Source: Bradyrhizobium tropiciagri (GTDB lineage Bacteria > Pseudomonadota > Alphaproteobacteria > Rhizobiales > Xanthobacteraceae). Taken from it: DNA of 64,000 bases. Under the pieces are notes generated by a model, which saw nothing but the letters and a program-made list of their open reading frames with translations, had not been told where the DNA came from and searched no databases. Made by a program: the position numbers and the translations under genes. The stretch is taken from assembly GCF_018130545.1 (NCBI RefSeq), contig NZ_JAFCKF010000004.1, forward strand, positions 631,501 to 695,500, read 5' to 3'. Of the stretch, positions 52,596 through 61,918 are shown piece after piece (the stretch's first letter is position 1; every line of letters starts with the position of its first letter).

Positions 52596-53645
52596 GTGCC
52601 AAAGCCCTTTCCAATGAACGCCTGGTACGCGGCCGGCTGGGATGCCGAGATCAAGCACGCGCTGCTGCCGCGGACGATCTGCGGCAAGCATGTCGTGATG
52701 TACCGGACGGGTGATGGCGAGGTGGTCGCGCTCGAGGATGCCTGCTGGCATCGCCTGGTGCCGCTCTCCAAGGGCCGGCTCGACGGCGACACCGTGGTCT
52801 GCGGCTATCACGGCCTGAAATACAATGCGCAGGGCCGCTGCACCTTCATGCCCTCGCAGGAGACGATCAATCCGTCGGCCTGCGTGCGCGCCTATCCCGT
52901 CGTCGAGCGCCACCGCTTCATCTGGCTCTGGATGGGCGATCCCGCGCTCGCCGATCCGGCCTTGGTGCCCGACATGCACTGGAATCACGATCCGGCCTGG
53001 GCCGGCGACGGCAAGACCATTCACGTCAAATGCGACTACCGCCTCGTCGTCGACAATCTGATGGACCTGACGCACGAGACCTTCGTGCACGGCTCGAGCA
53101 TCGGCAATGACGCGGTCGCCGAAGCGCCGTTCGACGTCACCCATGGCGAGAAGACCGTCACCGTGACGCGCTGGATGCAGGGCATCGATGCGCCGCCGTT
53201 CTGGGCCAAGCAGCTCGAGAGGCCGGGCCCGGTCGATCGCTGGCAGATCATCCGCTTCGAGGCGCCGTGTACCGTCAATATCGACGTCGGCGTCGCGCCG
53301 GCCGGATCGGGTGCGCCGGAGGGCGATCGCTCGCAAGGCGTCAACGGCTATGTGCTCAACACCATCACGCCGGAGACCGAGAAGACCTGCCATTACTTCT
53401 GGGCCTTCGTCCGCAGTCACCGTATCACCGAGCAGCGCCTGACGAGTGAAATCCGCGACGGCGTCGCCGGCATCTTCCACGAGGACGAGATCATCCTGGA
53501 AGCGCAGCAGCGCGCGATGGACGAGAATCCGGACCGCGTGTTCTACAATCTCAACATCGATGCCGGCGCGATGTGGGCGCGGCGCGTCATCGACCGCATG
53601 GTGGCGAAGGAAAATCCGCCGCAGCAGTTGCAGGCAGCGGAGTAG
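52596..53645 (+). CDS. Rieske non-heme iron oxygenase, VanA-like oxygenase subunit
   Basis: A 349-residue oxygenase alpha subunit. The [2Fe-2S] Rieske ligands are C50, H52, C69 and H72 (DACWHRLVPL and VVCGYHGLKY). The catalytic iron region is DNLMDLTHETFVHGSSIG with histidines 160 and 165 and the bridging aspartate near 157. VanA-type enzymes remove O- or N-methyl groups as formaldehyde. GTG at 52596 is the likely start because AGGGAGG lies five bases upstream; the frame is open further. It leads a rightward operon with a GntR regulator and a VanB-like reductase. Vanillate is a possible but unproven substrate. Confidence 0.88.
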   Translation: MPKPFPMNAWYAAGWDAEIKHALLPRTICGKHVVMYRTGDGEVVALEDACWHRLVPLSKGRLDGDTVVCGYHGLKYNAQGRCTFMPSQETINPSACVRAYPVVERHRFIWLWMGDPALADPALVPDMHWNHDPAWAGDGKTIHVKCDYRLVVDNLMDLTHETFVHGSSIGNDAVAEAPFDVTHGEKTVTVTRWMQGIDAPPFWAKQLERPGPVDRWQIIRFEAPCTVNIDVGVAPAGSGAPEGDRSQGVNGYVLNTITPETEKTCHYFWAFVRSHRITEQRLTSEIRDGVAGIFHEDEIILEAQQRAMDENPDRVFYNLNIDAGAMWARRVIDRMVAKENPPQQLQAAE

Positions 53646-53650
53646 GCGGC

Positions 53651-54397
53651 ATGGCGGAGCGCGAGGCCGATCGTTCCGTGTCGCAGACCGTGCGGGCGCA
53701 GCTTGCGCTGCGCGAGCTGATCGTTTCGGGCGGCCTGCGGTCGGGCGAGCGCATCTCGGAACTACAGGCGGTCGAGGTCACCGGGGTGTCGCGCACGCCG
53801 GTGCGGATGGCGCTGGTCCGGCTGGAAGAGGAAGGCCTGCTGGAGGTGATCCCGTCCGGCGGCTTCATGGTCAAGGCATTTTCCGAGCGCGACATCCTCG
53901 ATTCGATCGAGCTGCGCGGCACGCTGGAGGGATTGGCGGCACGTTTTGCGGCCGAGCGCGGCGTCTCGTCGCGCGATCTCGAACCGTTGAAACAATGCCT
54001 CAATGAGATCGACGGCCTGGTGCGGCAGGAGCCGATCTCGATCGAGGCGTTTTCGTCCTATGTCGCGCTCAACGCCCGCTTCCACGTGCTGCTGGCCGAG
54101 CTGTCGCGCAGCCCGCCGCTGATCCGGCAGATCGACCGCGCTTCGGCGCTGCCGTTCGCCTCGCCGAGCGGCTTCGTAATGGCGCAATCGGCTCTGCCCG
54201 AAGCGCGTCAGATCCTGCTGATCGGACAGGATCATCATCGCGTGGTGGTCGACGCCATCGAGAACCGCGAGGGCACGCGCGCCGAGGCGATCATGCGCGA
54301 GCACGCAAGGCTTGCAGCGCGCAATCTACGGCTGGCGCTGCGCAACCGCACCCATCTCGATCTGCTGCCGGCGCTGGCGCTGATCACGGCCGGCTGA
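53651..54397 (+). CDS. GntR family regulator, FCD type (VanR-like)
   Basis: A 248-residue regulator with the winged helix ISELQAVEVTGVSRTPVRMA near 37-56 followed by an FCD domain (NARFHVLLAELS near 138; HHRVVVDAIENREG near 196). It lies five bases after the oxygenase gene and 12 bases before the reductase gene, i.e. inside the oxygenase operon, as vanR does in some bacteria. It differs from the GntR protein at 51688-52413, so the locus has two regulators of the same class. Confidence 0.88.
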   Translation: MAEREADRSVSQTVRAQLALRELIVSGGLRSGERISELQAVEVTGVSRTPVRMALVRLEEEGLLEVIPSGGFMVKAFSERDILDSIELRGTLEGLAARFAAERGVSSRDLEPLKQCLNEIDGLVRQEPISIEAFSSYVALNARFHVLLAELSRSPPLIRQIDRASALPFASPSGFVMAQSALPEARQILLIGQDHHRVVVDAIENREGTRAEAIMREHARLAARNLRLALRNRTHLDLLPALALITAG

Positions 54398-54409
54398 ACG
54401 GAGCGCGCC

Positions 54410-55390
54410 ATGCGATTCATCGAAACATGGACGTCCGCCACGCTGCTTGCCGTGCGCGACCTCACGCCCGGCATCCGAGAATTCCTGCTGCGGCCCGACG
54501 ATTTCACCGGCGCGCCCTATCCCGTCGGCAGCCACATCGATGTCGGCGTCACCATCGACGGCCAGCCGCAGGTCAGGTCCTATTCGCTGGTCGGCGAAAT
54601 CGATCCGCAAGGGTTTCGGATCGCGGTGCGGCATGCGCCGGATTCCCGCGGCGGCTCGCGCTACATGTGGTCGCTGGCGCCGGGCGCGCGGCTCAATATC
54701 ACGCAGCCCGCCTCGCTGGTGCAGCTCGACTGGACGCGGCGGCAGTTCTGCCTGATCGCGGGAGGCATCGGCATCACGCCGATCATCGGCGCGGCGCAGG
54801 CACTGGCCCGCCGCGATGCCGGCGTGACGCTGCACTATGCCGTGCGCGCGCGCAGCGATGCGGCCTATCTCGAAGCGCTTGAACGTCTGCTCGGCGATCG
54901 CCTCATCGTCCATGCCGCCGACGAGGGCAGGCGGCTCGACCTTGCGCGCGTGTTCGCAGGCCTGCCGCAGGATACGATGACAATGTTCTGCGGCCCGATG
55001 CGGATGCTGGATGCGGCGCGAAGCGCCTGGGACGCATCCGGCCGGCCGATGACCGATCTGCGTTACGAGACCTTTGGCTCGAGCGGACTGCTGCCGACCG
55101 AGGCGTTCCGCGTTCGGCTCAGGGACGAGGGCACCGAGTTCGTGATCCCGCGCGACCGCTCGATGCTGGACGTGCTCAACGAGGCCGGCCACGAGGTGAT
55201 GAGCGACTGTCGGCGCGGCGAATGCGGCGTCTGTGCGCTCGACGTGATCGACGTCGACGGCGAAATCGACCATCGCGACGTGTTCTTCAGCGATCATCAG
55301 AAGCAGGAGAGCCGCAAGATCTGCGCCTGCGTGTCGCGCGCCCGCGGCACCATCACCATCGACACCCTGCATCGGGCCGACGCGCCCTGA
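54410..55390 (+). CDS. VanB-like oxidoreductase (flavin/NAD plus [2Fe-2S] reductase)
   Basis: A 326-residue reductase that feeds electrons from NAD(P)H to the Rieske oxygenase. Domains in order: FMN-binding barrel (about 1-105, RSYSLVGE near 56), nucleotide-binding domain (115-215, AGGIGITPIIG near 117, MFCGPMRML near 192) and C-terminal plant-type ferredoxin with C267, C272, C275 and C305 (DCRRGECGVC and KICAC). This is the phthalate dioxygenase reductase/VanB layout. Confidence 0.92.
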   Translation: MRFIETWTSATLLAVRDLTPGIREFLLRPDDFTGAPYPVGSHIDVGVTIDGQPQVRSYSLVGEIDPQGFRIAVRHAPDSRGGSRYMWSLAPGARLNITQPASLVQLDWTRRQFCLIAGGIGITPIIGAAQALARRDAGVTLHYAVRARSDAAYLEALERLLGDRLIVHAADEGRRLDLARVFAGLPQDTMTMFCGPMRMLDAARSAWDASGRPMTDLRYETFGSSGLLPTEAFRVRLRDEGTEFVIPRDRSMLDVLNEAGHEVMSDCRRGECGVCALDVIDVDGEIDHRDVFFSDHQKQESRKICACVSRARGTITIDTLHRADAP

Positions 55391-55411
55391 CGCGCAGGCG
55401 CGCGATCAGGA

Positions 55412-57373
55412 TCAGGCTGCGTGCACCGAGTGCCGCGGATCGTGATCGAGCAGGGCGGTGATCTCGCTGGCCGACATCGGCCGGCCGATCAGATAGCCTT
55501 GCACCTCGTCGCAGCTGGTCTGGCGCAGATATTCGAGCTGGTCGGCGGTCTCGACGCCTTCGGCGACGACGCCGATCTGCAGGTCCTGCGCGAGGCCGAT
55601 CACCGATTTGACGATCGCGGCGCAATCCGGCTGGGTCAACATGTCGCGGATGAAGGACTGATCGATCTTGATGCGGCTGAACGGCAGCTTGCGCAGATAG
55701 GTCAGCGACGAGAAGCCGGTGCCGAAATCGTCGAGCGCGACCGTCAGCCCAAGCTCGAGCAGCCCGTTCAGGATCGCAGGCGCCGATCCGTATTTGGAGA
55801 TCAGCATCGATTCGGTGATCTCGATCTCGAGCCGGTTGGGTGCGACGTTCGCCTCGGCAAGCGCCTCGACGATGGTCTGCAGGATCCCGACGTTCTGGAA
55901 CTGGACCGCCGAGAAATTCACCGCGATCCTGATGTCGTCAGGCCAGCGCGACAGCATCGCACAGGCGCGGCGGATCACCCACTCGCCGAGCTGGTGGATC
56001 AACCCGCTTTCCTCGGCGATCGGAATGAAGACGCTCGGCGGAATCAGGCCGCGCGTCGGGTGCTGCCAGCGCAGCAGCGCCTCGAAGCCGGTAACGCGGC
56101 CTTTGCGGATGTCGAGGAACGGCTGGTAGACTAGGAACAGCTGGTCCGCCTCGATGGCCTGTTCCAGATCCCGCTGCAAGGCGCGGCGGTCGCGCGCCGA
56201 CTGGTCGTCGCCCGCCTCGAAGAAGCAGATCGTGCCGGGGCCGGATTTCTTGGCCCGGTAGAGCGCGATGTCGACATGCTTGAGCAGATCGTGGGAGGTG
56301 TTGCCGTCGCGCGGCGCGAGCACGATGCCGATGCTGATCGCGCTGGTGATTTCGAACCCGTCGATCCGGAACGGATCGGCGAAGGCGGCGACGAACCGTT
56401 CGGCGATCGCCAGCGCATCGTCGGGCCGCGTCAGATTGGACATGATCAGCGCGAACTCATCGCCGCCGATCCGCGCGACATGCTCGGCCGCGCGGGTGCA
56501 ACGCTGCAACCTGGCCGCAACTTGTACCAGGAACTCGTCGCCGGCCGGATGGCCGTATCTGTCGTTGATCTCCTTGAAGCGATCGAGATCGAGCAGCAGC
56601 ACGGCGAATTCCTCGCCGGAACGCTCGAGCCGGCTCAAGGCGCCGTTGAGCGCCTCGTTGAAGGCAACGCGGTTCGGCAGATGCGTCAGCGGGTCCTGCC
56701 GCACCGTCCGTTCGGCCTCGTGCTGGGCGATGATCCGCCGCCTGAATTCGAAGGCGTTGACGAACACGCCGCGCAGCAGCACTGAACCGTAGACCAGCAC
56801 CAGCACCGCCATCAGGAGATAGATGAAGTCGCCGTCCCGGCCGAGGCAGATCGCGGTGCCGACGAAGATCGGTCCGGTGAAAGCAATCGCGGCGATCGGA
56901 ATCGTCGAGAAGGCGAAGGCGCCGCCGGCCAGCATTCCGGCGCACAGGCAGGTGATCACCAATTGCGCGCCGCTCGATGCGCCGGCGAAGAACGCGACCG
57001 GGACGACGCCCCAGGCCGCGCCGAGCGCCAGCGCGTTGCGCACCAGGCGGTACATGGTTCGGCGCGACACGAATTGCGGCTTGGCGAAGCGGCGCGATGC
57101 GCGCGCCTGCAACCCGAAGAACAGCGCGGCGCTGCTGACGGCGGCCGCCCATATCAGCGCAAAGATCCAGTCCGGCGATTGCCAGAGTGCCGCGGCGAGC
57201 ACCAGCGCGTTGCAGGCGTTGGCCAGCATGATGCCGAAGGAATAGCCGAGCACGAGCGAAACCTGCTCGGCGCGGATGTGGCCGGCAAGCGCTTCATCCG
57301 TCGGTGGTGCGCCGAAGGCCGCGAGGTCACCCGCGAACAGGGCCGCGAAATATGATCTGAGATAGGTACGCAT
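55412..57373 (-). CDS. Membrane GGDEF-EAL protein (c-di-GMP metabolism)
   Basis: A 653-residue protein with about five or six N-terminal transmembrane helices (residues 35-205), then GGDEF (ARIGGDEFALI, with DLDRFKEINDRYGHPAGD) and a complete EAL domain (GFEALLRWQHP, NFSAVQFQN, EITESMLI, DDFGTGFSSLTYL, KIDQSFI, AEGVET, QGYLIGRPM). The inhibitory site upstream of GGDEF reads RAAE in place of RxxD. Both activities look possible, with phosphodiesterase better supported. The start at 57373 (MRTYLRSYFAAL) is preferred to one 13 codons earlier. It is convergent with the reductase gene and appears unrelated to it. Confidence 0.9.
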   Translation of the reverse strand: MRTYLRSYFAALFAGDLAAFGAPPTDEALAGHIRAEQVSLVLGYSFGIMLANACNALVLAAALWQSPDWIFALIWAAAVSSAALFFGLQARASRRFAKPQFVSRRTMYRLVRNALALGAAWGVVPVAFFAGASSGAQLVITCLCAGMLAGGAFAFSTIPIAAIAFTGPIFVGTAICLGRDGDFIYLLMAVLVLVYGSVLLRGVFVNAFEFRRRIIAQHEAERTVRQDPLTHLPNRVAFNEALNGALSRLERSGEEFAVLLLDLDRFKEINDRYGHPAGDEFLVQVAARLQRCTRAAEHVARIGGDEFALIMSNLTRPDDALAIAERFVAAFADPFRIDGFEITSAISIGIVLAPRDGNTSHDLLKHVDIALYRAKKSGPGTICFFEAGDDQSARDRRALQRDLEQAIEADQLFLVYQPFLDIRKGRVTGFEALLRWQHPTRGLIPPSVFIPIAEESGLIHQLGEWVIRRACAMLSRWPDDIRIAVNFSAVQFQNVGILQTIVEALAEANVAPNRLEIEITESMLISKYGSAPAILNGLLELGLTVALDDFGTGFSSLTYLRKLPFSRIKIDQSFIRDMLTQPDCAAIVKSVIGLAQDLQIGVVAEGVETADQLEYLRQTSCDEVQGYLIGRPMSASEITALLDHDPRHSVHAA

Positions 57374-57651
57374 CTCACTACGTTGGCTGCGCGGTTGGCC
57401 AGGGCGCAGCACCGAAGAATTCTCTGCAAACCTTTGACAAACTATGAACTATTGGAGCGGACCGTGCCGCCGTGGGCGCCGCTTGGGTTCCACCGGCGGG
57501 CATTGCTAACAAATCGATACAAATGCGTGACGGGAGATCACGGACCGGCAAGGACTGCCCAGCGCCACGTGGCTTGATCCCCCGCCGGTTTTTCGCAATG
57601 ACTTGAGTTCCCGCGAGCGGCAGGAAAACGGCAAGAACCAGAAGGTTGAGC

Positions 57652-58647
57652 ATGAGCCTCCCGATCACAAACCACGATCCCGGGTTCCGGATCACGCGGG
57701 CCAGCCACGTCGTCCTGACCGTGCGTGACCTCGCCGCGAGCCGACAGTTCTACGAAAAGGTGATCGGGCTGATCCTGACCGCGGAGGAGGGCGACGCGCT
57801 CTATTTCCGCGGCGTCGAGGAGGCCTGTCATCACAGCCTTGTGTTGCGCCGGGGCGAGGGCGCCGTCTGCGCGCGGCTCGGCTTGCGGGTGTTCAGGGAA
57901 GATGACCTCGACCGGCTCAAGGCGTTCTTCGAAGCGCAGGGCTGCCGGGCTGCCTGGGCCGACGTGCCGCATCAGGGCCGCACGCTGCAGGCGACCGATC
58001 CGGCCGGCACGCCGCTGGAGTTCTGCGCGACCATGCCGGTCGAGCCGCGCATGATCACCAAGTTCACTCGCCATGCCGGCGGCTCGGCGCTGCGCCTTGA
58101 TCACTACCAGGTGCTGACGCCGGAGGTGCGCAAGGCGTGCGAGTTCTACACAGCGGCAGGCTTCCGGCTCAGCGAGTACATCGCGCCCGCAGGCACGTTC
58201 GATCTGCGCGGCGTGTTCCTGCAACGCAAGGGCAATCCGCACGACATCGTGTTCTTCAACGGTGCGGGGCCGCGGCTGCATCATTTCGCGTTCCTCGCGC
58301 CTGAAATTCATCATCTGCTGAACGCCTGCGATATCGCCGGCGAGCTCGGCTATGGCGCCGCGGTCGAGCGTGGCCCGGGGCGGCACGGGCCGGGGCATGC
58401 GATGTATGTTTACATGCGCGATCCCGACGGGCACCGCGTCGAGCTGTTCAACACGCACTACCAGATCATGGACATCGAGAACGAGCCGATCGGCTGGGAC
58501 CCGTCCGACCACACGATCTCGTTTCCATGGGGATTGCCGGCGCGGCAGGCCTGGTTCGAGGAGGCGACGCCGTTTGCCGATGTTGCGATCCGCGAGCCGC
58601 AAATCAAGCCGAAGCCGGTGACGCTCGAGAGCTACCTCGCGAAGTAG
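57652..58647 (+). CDS. Extradiol ring-cleavage dioxygenase of the VOC (HpaD-like) family
   Basis: A 331-residue type I extradiol dioxygenase with two VOC domains. Metal ligands are H151 (RLDHYQVL), H211 (RLHHFAFL) and E264 (HRVELFNTHY), positions close to those of homoprotocatechuate 2,3-dioxygenases. It opens a catechol next to the hydroxyls. It is followed after one base by a flavin hydroxylase and then a GMC oxidoreductase, suggesting an aromatic pathway operon. The 278-base gap upstream holds no other gene; no promoter motif is convincing there. Confidence 0.88.
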   Translation: MSLPITNHDPGFRITRASHVVLTVRDLAASRQFYEKVIGLILTAEEGDALYFRGVEEACHHSLVLRRGEGAVCARLGLRVFREDDLDRLKAFFEAQGCRAAWADVPHQGRTLQATDPAGTPLEFCATMPVEPRMITKFTRHAGGSALRLDHYQVLTPEVRKACEFYTAAGFRLSEYIAPAGTFDLRGVFLQRKGNPHDIVFFNGAGPRLHHFAFLAPEIHHLLNACDIAGELGYGAAVERGPGRHGPGHAMYVYMRDPDGHRVELFNTHYQIMDIENEPIGWDPSDHTISFPWGLPARQAWFEEATPFADVAIREPQIKPKPVTLESYLAK

Positions 58648-58648
58648 C

Positions 58649-60238
58649 ATGTCAGTGTCAGCCGCGAGCCCCAGTCATGACGTGGCGATCGTCGGCCTCG
58701 GGCCGGTCGGCGCCATCTTCGCCAACCTGCTCGCGAAAGCCGGCCTGAAGGTTGCCGTCGTCGAGCGCGTCGCCGAGATCTACGACAAGCCGCGTGCGAT
58801 CACGCTCGACCACGAGGCGCTGCGCGTCTTGCAGGCGATCGGGCTCGGCGATTTCATGGAGCAGGCGATCGCGCCGCATAACGGCTCGCACTATCTCGGC
58901 GTCGACGGTGAGCTCATCAAGATCTTCGACCCGATGCCGCCGCCGTTTCCGCTCGGCTGGATTCCGAACGTCACCTTCGTGCAGCCGGATCTTGAACGAG
59001 CGCTGCGCGACAAGCTTGCCGAATACCCGCAGGCCGACGTTGTCCTCGCAGCCGCCGGCGTGGCATTGCGGCAGGATGACAGCGCGGTGACGCTGACCGC
59101 GCGGCGCGAATCCGGCGAGGAGTTTTCAATCCAAGCGCGCTATCTGGTCGGCTGCGACGGCGCCAACAGCTTCGTGCGCAAGCAGCTCGGCGTCGGCCTT
59201 GACGATCTCGCATTCGATGAATGGTGGATGGTGGTCGACACGCTGACCAGCGATCCCGCCAAGCGGCCGGCCAAGAGCTTTCAGTATTGCTGGCCGTCGC
59301 GTCCCGGCACCTTCGTGCCGGGTCCGCGCGATTTGCGGCGCTGGGAAATCAAGCTGTTGCCCGGCGAGGATCCCGAGGCGTTCGGCGCGCCCGACAATGT
59401 GGTGACACTGCTCAAGGGCTTCACCGACATGTCCGACCTCACGATCTGGCGCTCGGCGGTCTATCGCTTCCACGCGCTGCTCGGGCAGCGCTGGCGCGAC
59501 CGCCGCGTGCTGCTGATGGGCGACGCGGTGCACCAGACGCCGCCATTCCTCGGGCAAGGGCTGTGCGCCGGCGTCCGGGATGCCGTGAACCTCGCCTGGA
59601 AGCTGCGGCTGGTGCTGCGCGGCGATGCCGATGAGGCGCTGCTCGACAGCTACGAGATCGAGCGCAAGCCGCATGTCCGCGCCGTCGTCGCCAGCGCCAA
59701 GGAGTTCGGCAAGATCATCGGCGAACTCGATCCGGTGGCTGCGGCCGAACGCGACCTGCGGCTGCGCGCCGAGCTGAAGGCGGGCACGGCCGAAACCGTC
59801 AGGCAGAAATTCATCCCCGATCTCGTCTCCGGCCTGATCGCGCGCGACTCTGTTCTTGCCGGACGGCTGTTCGTGCAGCCGCATGTGCGTGCGCCGGACG
59901 GGCGGACCTGCCGGCTCGACGATCTGCTGCAACCGGAATTTGTCATCGTGACAACGGCGGCAGAGCCGATGGCGTGGCTGTCGGAGGCGTCCCGTGCTGC
60001 CTGGCAGCGTCTCGCCGGCGAACGCGTCGTCATCGCCACATCGGGTGCAAGCGCCGATGTCGACGGTATTTTGAGCGTGGTGGAGCGCGACGGACTGTTC
60101 GCCGACTGGATGCGGCAACATGGCGCCGCTGCTGTGATCGTGCGGCCGGACCGATATGTGTTCGGCGCCGCCGGGAACGCCGACGAGCTCAATATGCTTG
60201 TCGGGCAACTGCTCCAGAACCTCAGCGCAGGGCGCTAG
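58649..60238 (+). CDS. FAD-dependent aromatic monooxygenase, MhpA/PheA-like
   Basis: A 529-residue class A flavin hydroxylase. The FAD motifs are VAIVGLGPVGAIFANLLAKA (about 13-32), GCDGANSFVRK near 169 and LMGDAVHQTPPFLGQGLCAG near 288. The C-terminal third is a thioredoxin-like domain, as in 3-(3-hydroxyphenyl)propionate hydroxylase (MhpA). It should add a hydroxyl to a phenolic acid, producing the catechol opened by the dioxygenase directly upstream. It starts one base after that gene. Confidence 0.9.
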   Translation: MSVSAASPSHDVAIVGLGPVGAIFANLLAKAGLKVAVVERVAEIYDKPRAITLDHEALRVLQAIGLGDFMEQAIAPHNGSHYLGVDGELIKIFDPMPPPFPLGWIPNVTFVQPDLERALRDKLAEYPQADVVLAAAGVALRQDDSAVTLTARRESGEEFSIQARYLVGCDGANSFVRKQLGVGLDDLAFDEWWMVVDTLTSDPAKRPAKSFQYCWPSRPGTFVPGPRDLRRWEIKLLPGEDPEAFGAPDNVVTLLKGFTDMSDLTIWRSAVYRFHALLGQRWRDRRVLLMGDAVHQTPPFLGQGLCAGVRDAVNLAWKLRLVLRGDADEALLDSYEIERKPHVRAVVASAKEFGKIIGELDPVAAAERDLRLRAELKAGTAETVRQKFIPDLVSGLIARDSVLAGRLFVQPHVRAPDGRTCRLDDLLQPEFVIVTTAAEPMAWLSEASRAAWQRLAGERVVIATSGASADVDGILSVVERDGLFADWMRQHGAAAVIVRPDRYVFGAAGNADELNMLVGQLLQNLSAGR

Positions 60239-60297
60239 CCTTTTCAAGCCGCCGCTTTGTCTATACCACCGGAAGAAAGAAATTCCGGGGGAAACCA

Positions 60298-61911
60298 GTG
60301 AACAATAATCGTGATGCAGCCGAGTATGATTACGTCATCATCGGCGCCGGCTCGGCCGGTTGCGTGCTCGCCAACCGCCTGAGCGCTGACGGCAAGCATT
60401 CGGTGCTGCTGCTCGAGGCCGGGCCGAAGGACACCAACATCTGGATCCACGTGCCGCTCGGCTACGGCAAGCTGTTCAAGGAAAAATCCGTCAACTGGAT
60501 GTACCAGACCGAGCCGGAGCCCGGCCTGAACGGGCGGCAGGTGTTCCAGCCGCGCGGAAAAGTGCTCGGCGGCTCGAGCTCGATCAACGGCCTGCTCTAT
60601 GTGCGCGGCCAGCACGAGGACTACGACCGCTGGCGGCAGCGCGGCAATGCCGGCTGGGGCTATGACGACGTCCTGCCCTATTTCCGGAAGGCGGAAGACC
60701 AGCAGCGCGGCGGCGACAAATATCACGGCGCCGGCGGCCCGCTGCCGGTGTCGGACTGGCGGCATCACGATCCGCTGTCGGAAGCCTTCGTGCACGCCGC
60801 GGCCGAGGCCGGCATTCCGACCAACCCGGATTTCAACGGCGCGACCCAGGAGGGCGCGGGCTTCTTCCAGACCACGACGCGGCGCGGCCGGCGCGCCTCG
60901 ACGGCGCGATCCTATCTGCGGCCGGCGCTGACGCGCGGCAATCTGCATGTCGAGACCTCGGCGCTGGCGCAGCGCATCCTGTTCGACGGCAAGCGCGCGA
61001 GCGGCGTCGCCTACAAGCAGGGCGGGCAGTTGCGCACAGCCAAGGCGCGCAAGGAGGTGCTGGTGTCGAGCGGCGCGTACAACTCGCCGCAATTGCTGCA
61101 GCTCTCCGGCGTCGGCCCGGCCGATCTGTTGAAGCAGCACGGTATCGAGATCGTGCTCGACGCGCCCGGTGTCGGCAACGATCTGCAGGATCACATGCAG
61201 GTGCGCATCGTCACACGCTGCGCGCAGAGCGTCACGCTGAACGACGTCGTCAACAATCCGGTGCGTCGCGTCATGGCGGGCCTGCGCTACGCGGCGCTGC
61301 GCAAGGGGCCGCTGACGATTGCAGCCGGCACCTCGGGCGCGTTCTTCAAGACCAGCCCGCGGCTGGCCTCGCCCGACATCCAGATCCACTTCCTGCCGTT
61401 CTCGACCGACAAGATGGGCGAGAACCTGCATCCGTTCTCGGGCTTCACGGCGTCGGTCTGCCAGCTGCGTCCGGAGAGCCGCGGCTCGCTGAAGATCAGG
61501 AGCGCGGACCCGAGCGTGGCGCCGGAAATCCGCATCAACTATCTGGCGACCGAGACCGATCGCCGCGCCTTCATCGACGGCATCCGCATCCTGCGCAAGA
61601 TCCTGGCCGCGCCGGCGCTGAAATCATACGCGGTCGGGGAAGTCGATCCCGGCGCCAAGGTGGTCAGCGACGACGATCTGCTCGAGTTCTGCCGCCGCAC
61701 CGGCAGCACGGTCTATCATCCCACCTCGACCTGCCGGATGGGCAATGATGCGCTCGCAGTGGTCGACCAGCGGCTCAAGGTGCGCGGCATCGACGGCCTG
61801 CGCGTGGTCGATGCGTCCGTGATGCCGGACTTGATGTCGGGCAATACCAACGCGCCGACGATCATGATCGCGGAAAAGGCGTCGGATATGATCTTGGAGG
61901 ATGCAAGATAG
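60298..61911 (+). CDS. GMC family oxidoreductase (choline dehydrogenase-like)
   Basis: A 537-residue flavoprotein with the N-terminal FAD motif VIIGAGSAGCVLANRLS (about 13-29), the GMC signatures GKVLGGSSSINGLLYVRG near 85 and SSGAYNSPQLLQLSGVGP near 258, and the active-site histidine and asparagine in VYHPTSTCRMG and MSGNTNAPT near the C-terminus. It oxidises an alcohol to an aldehyde. GTG at 60298 with GGGGG upstream is the probable start. It follows the hydroxylase gene by 59 bases and may share its transcript. Choline is unlikely to be the only candidate substrate. Confidence 0.88.
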   Translation: MNNNRDAAEYDYVIIGAGSAGCVLANRLSADGKHSVLLLEAGPKDTNIWIHVPLGYGKLFKEKSVNWMYQTEPEPGLNGRQVFQPRGKVLGGSSSINGLLYVRGQHEDYDRWRQRGNAGWGYDDVLPYFRKAEDQQRGGDKYHGAGGPLPVSDWRHHDPLSEAFVHAAAEAGIPTNPDFNGATQEGAGFFQTTTRRGRRASTARSYLRPALTRGNLHVETSALAQRILFDGKRASGVAYKQGGQLRTAKARKEVLVSSGAYNSPQLLQLSGVGPADLLKQHGIEIVLDAPGVGNDLQDHMQVRIVTRCAQSVTLNDVVNNPVRRVMAGLRYAALRKGPLTIAAGTSGAFFKTSPRLASPDIQIHFLPFSTDKMGENLHPFSGFTASVCQLRPESRGSLKIRSADPSVAPEIRINYLATETDRRAFIDGIRILRKILAAPALKSYAVGEVDPGAKVVSDDDLLEFCRRTGSTVYHPTSTCRMGNDALAVVDQRLKVRGIDGLRVVDASVMPDLMSGNTNAPTIMIAEKASDMILEDAR

Positions 61912-61918
61912 ACAGCGT

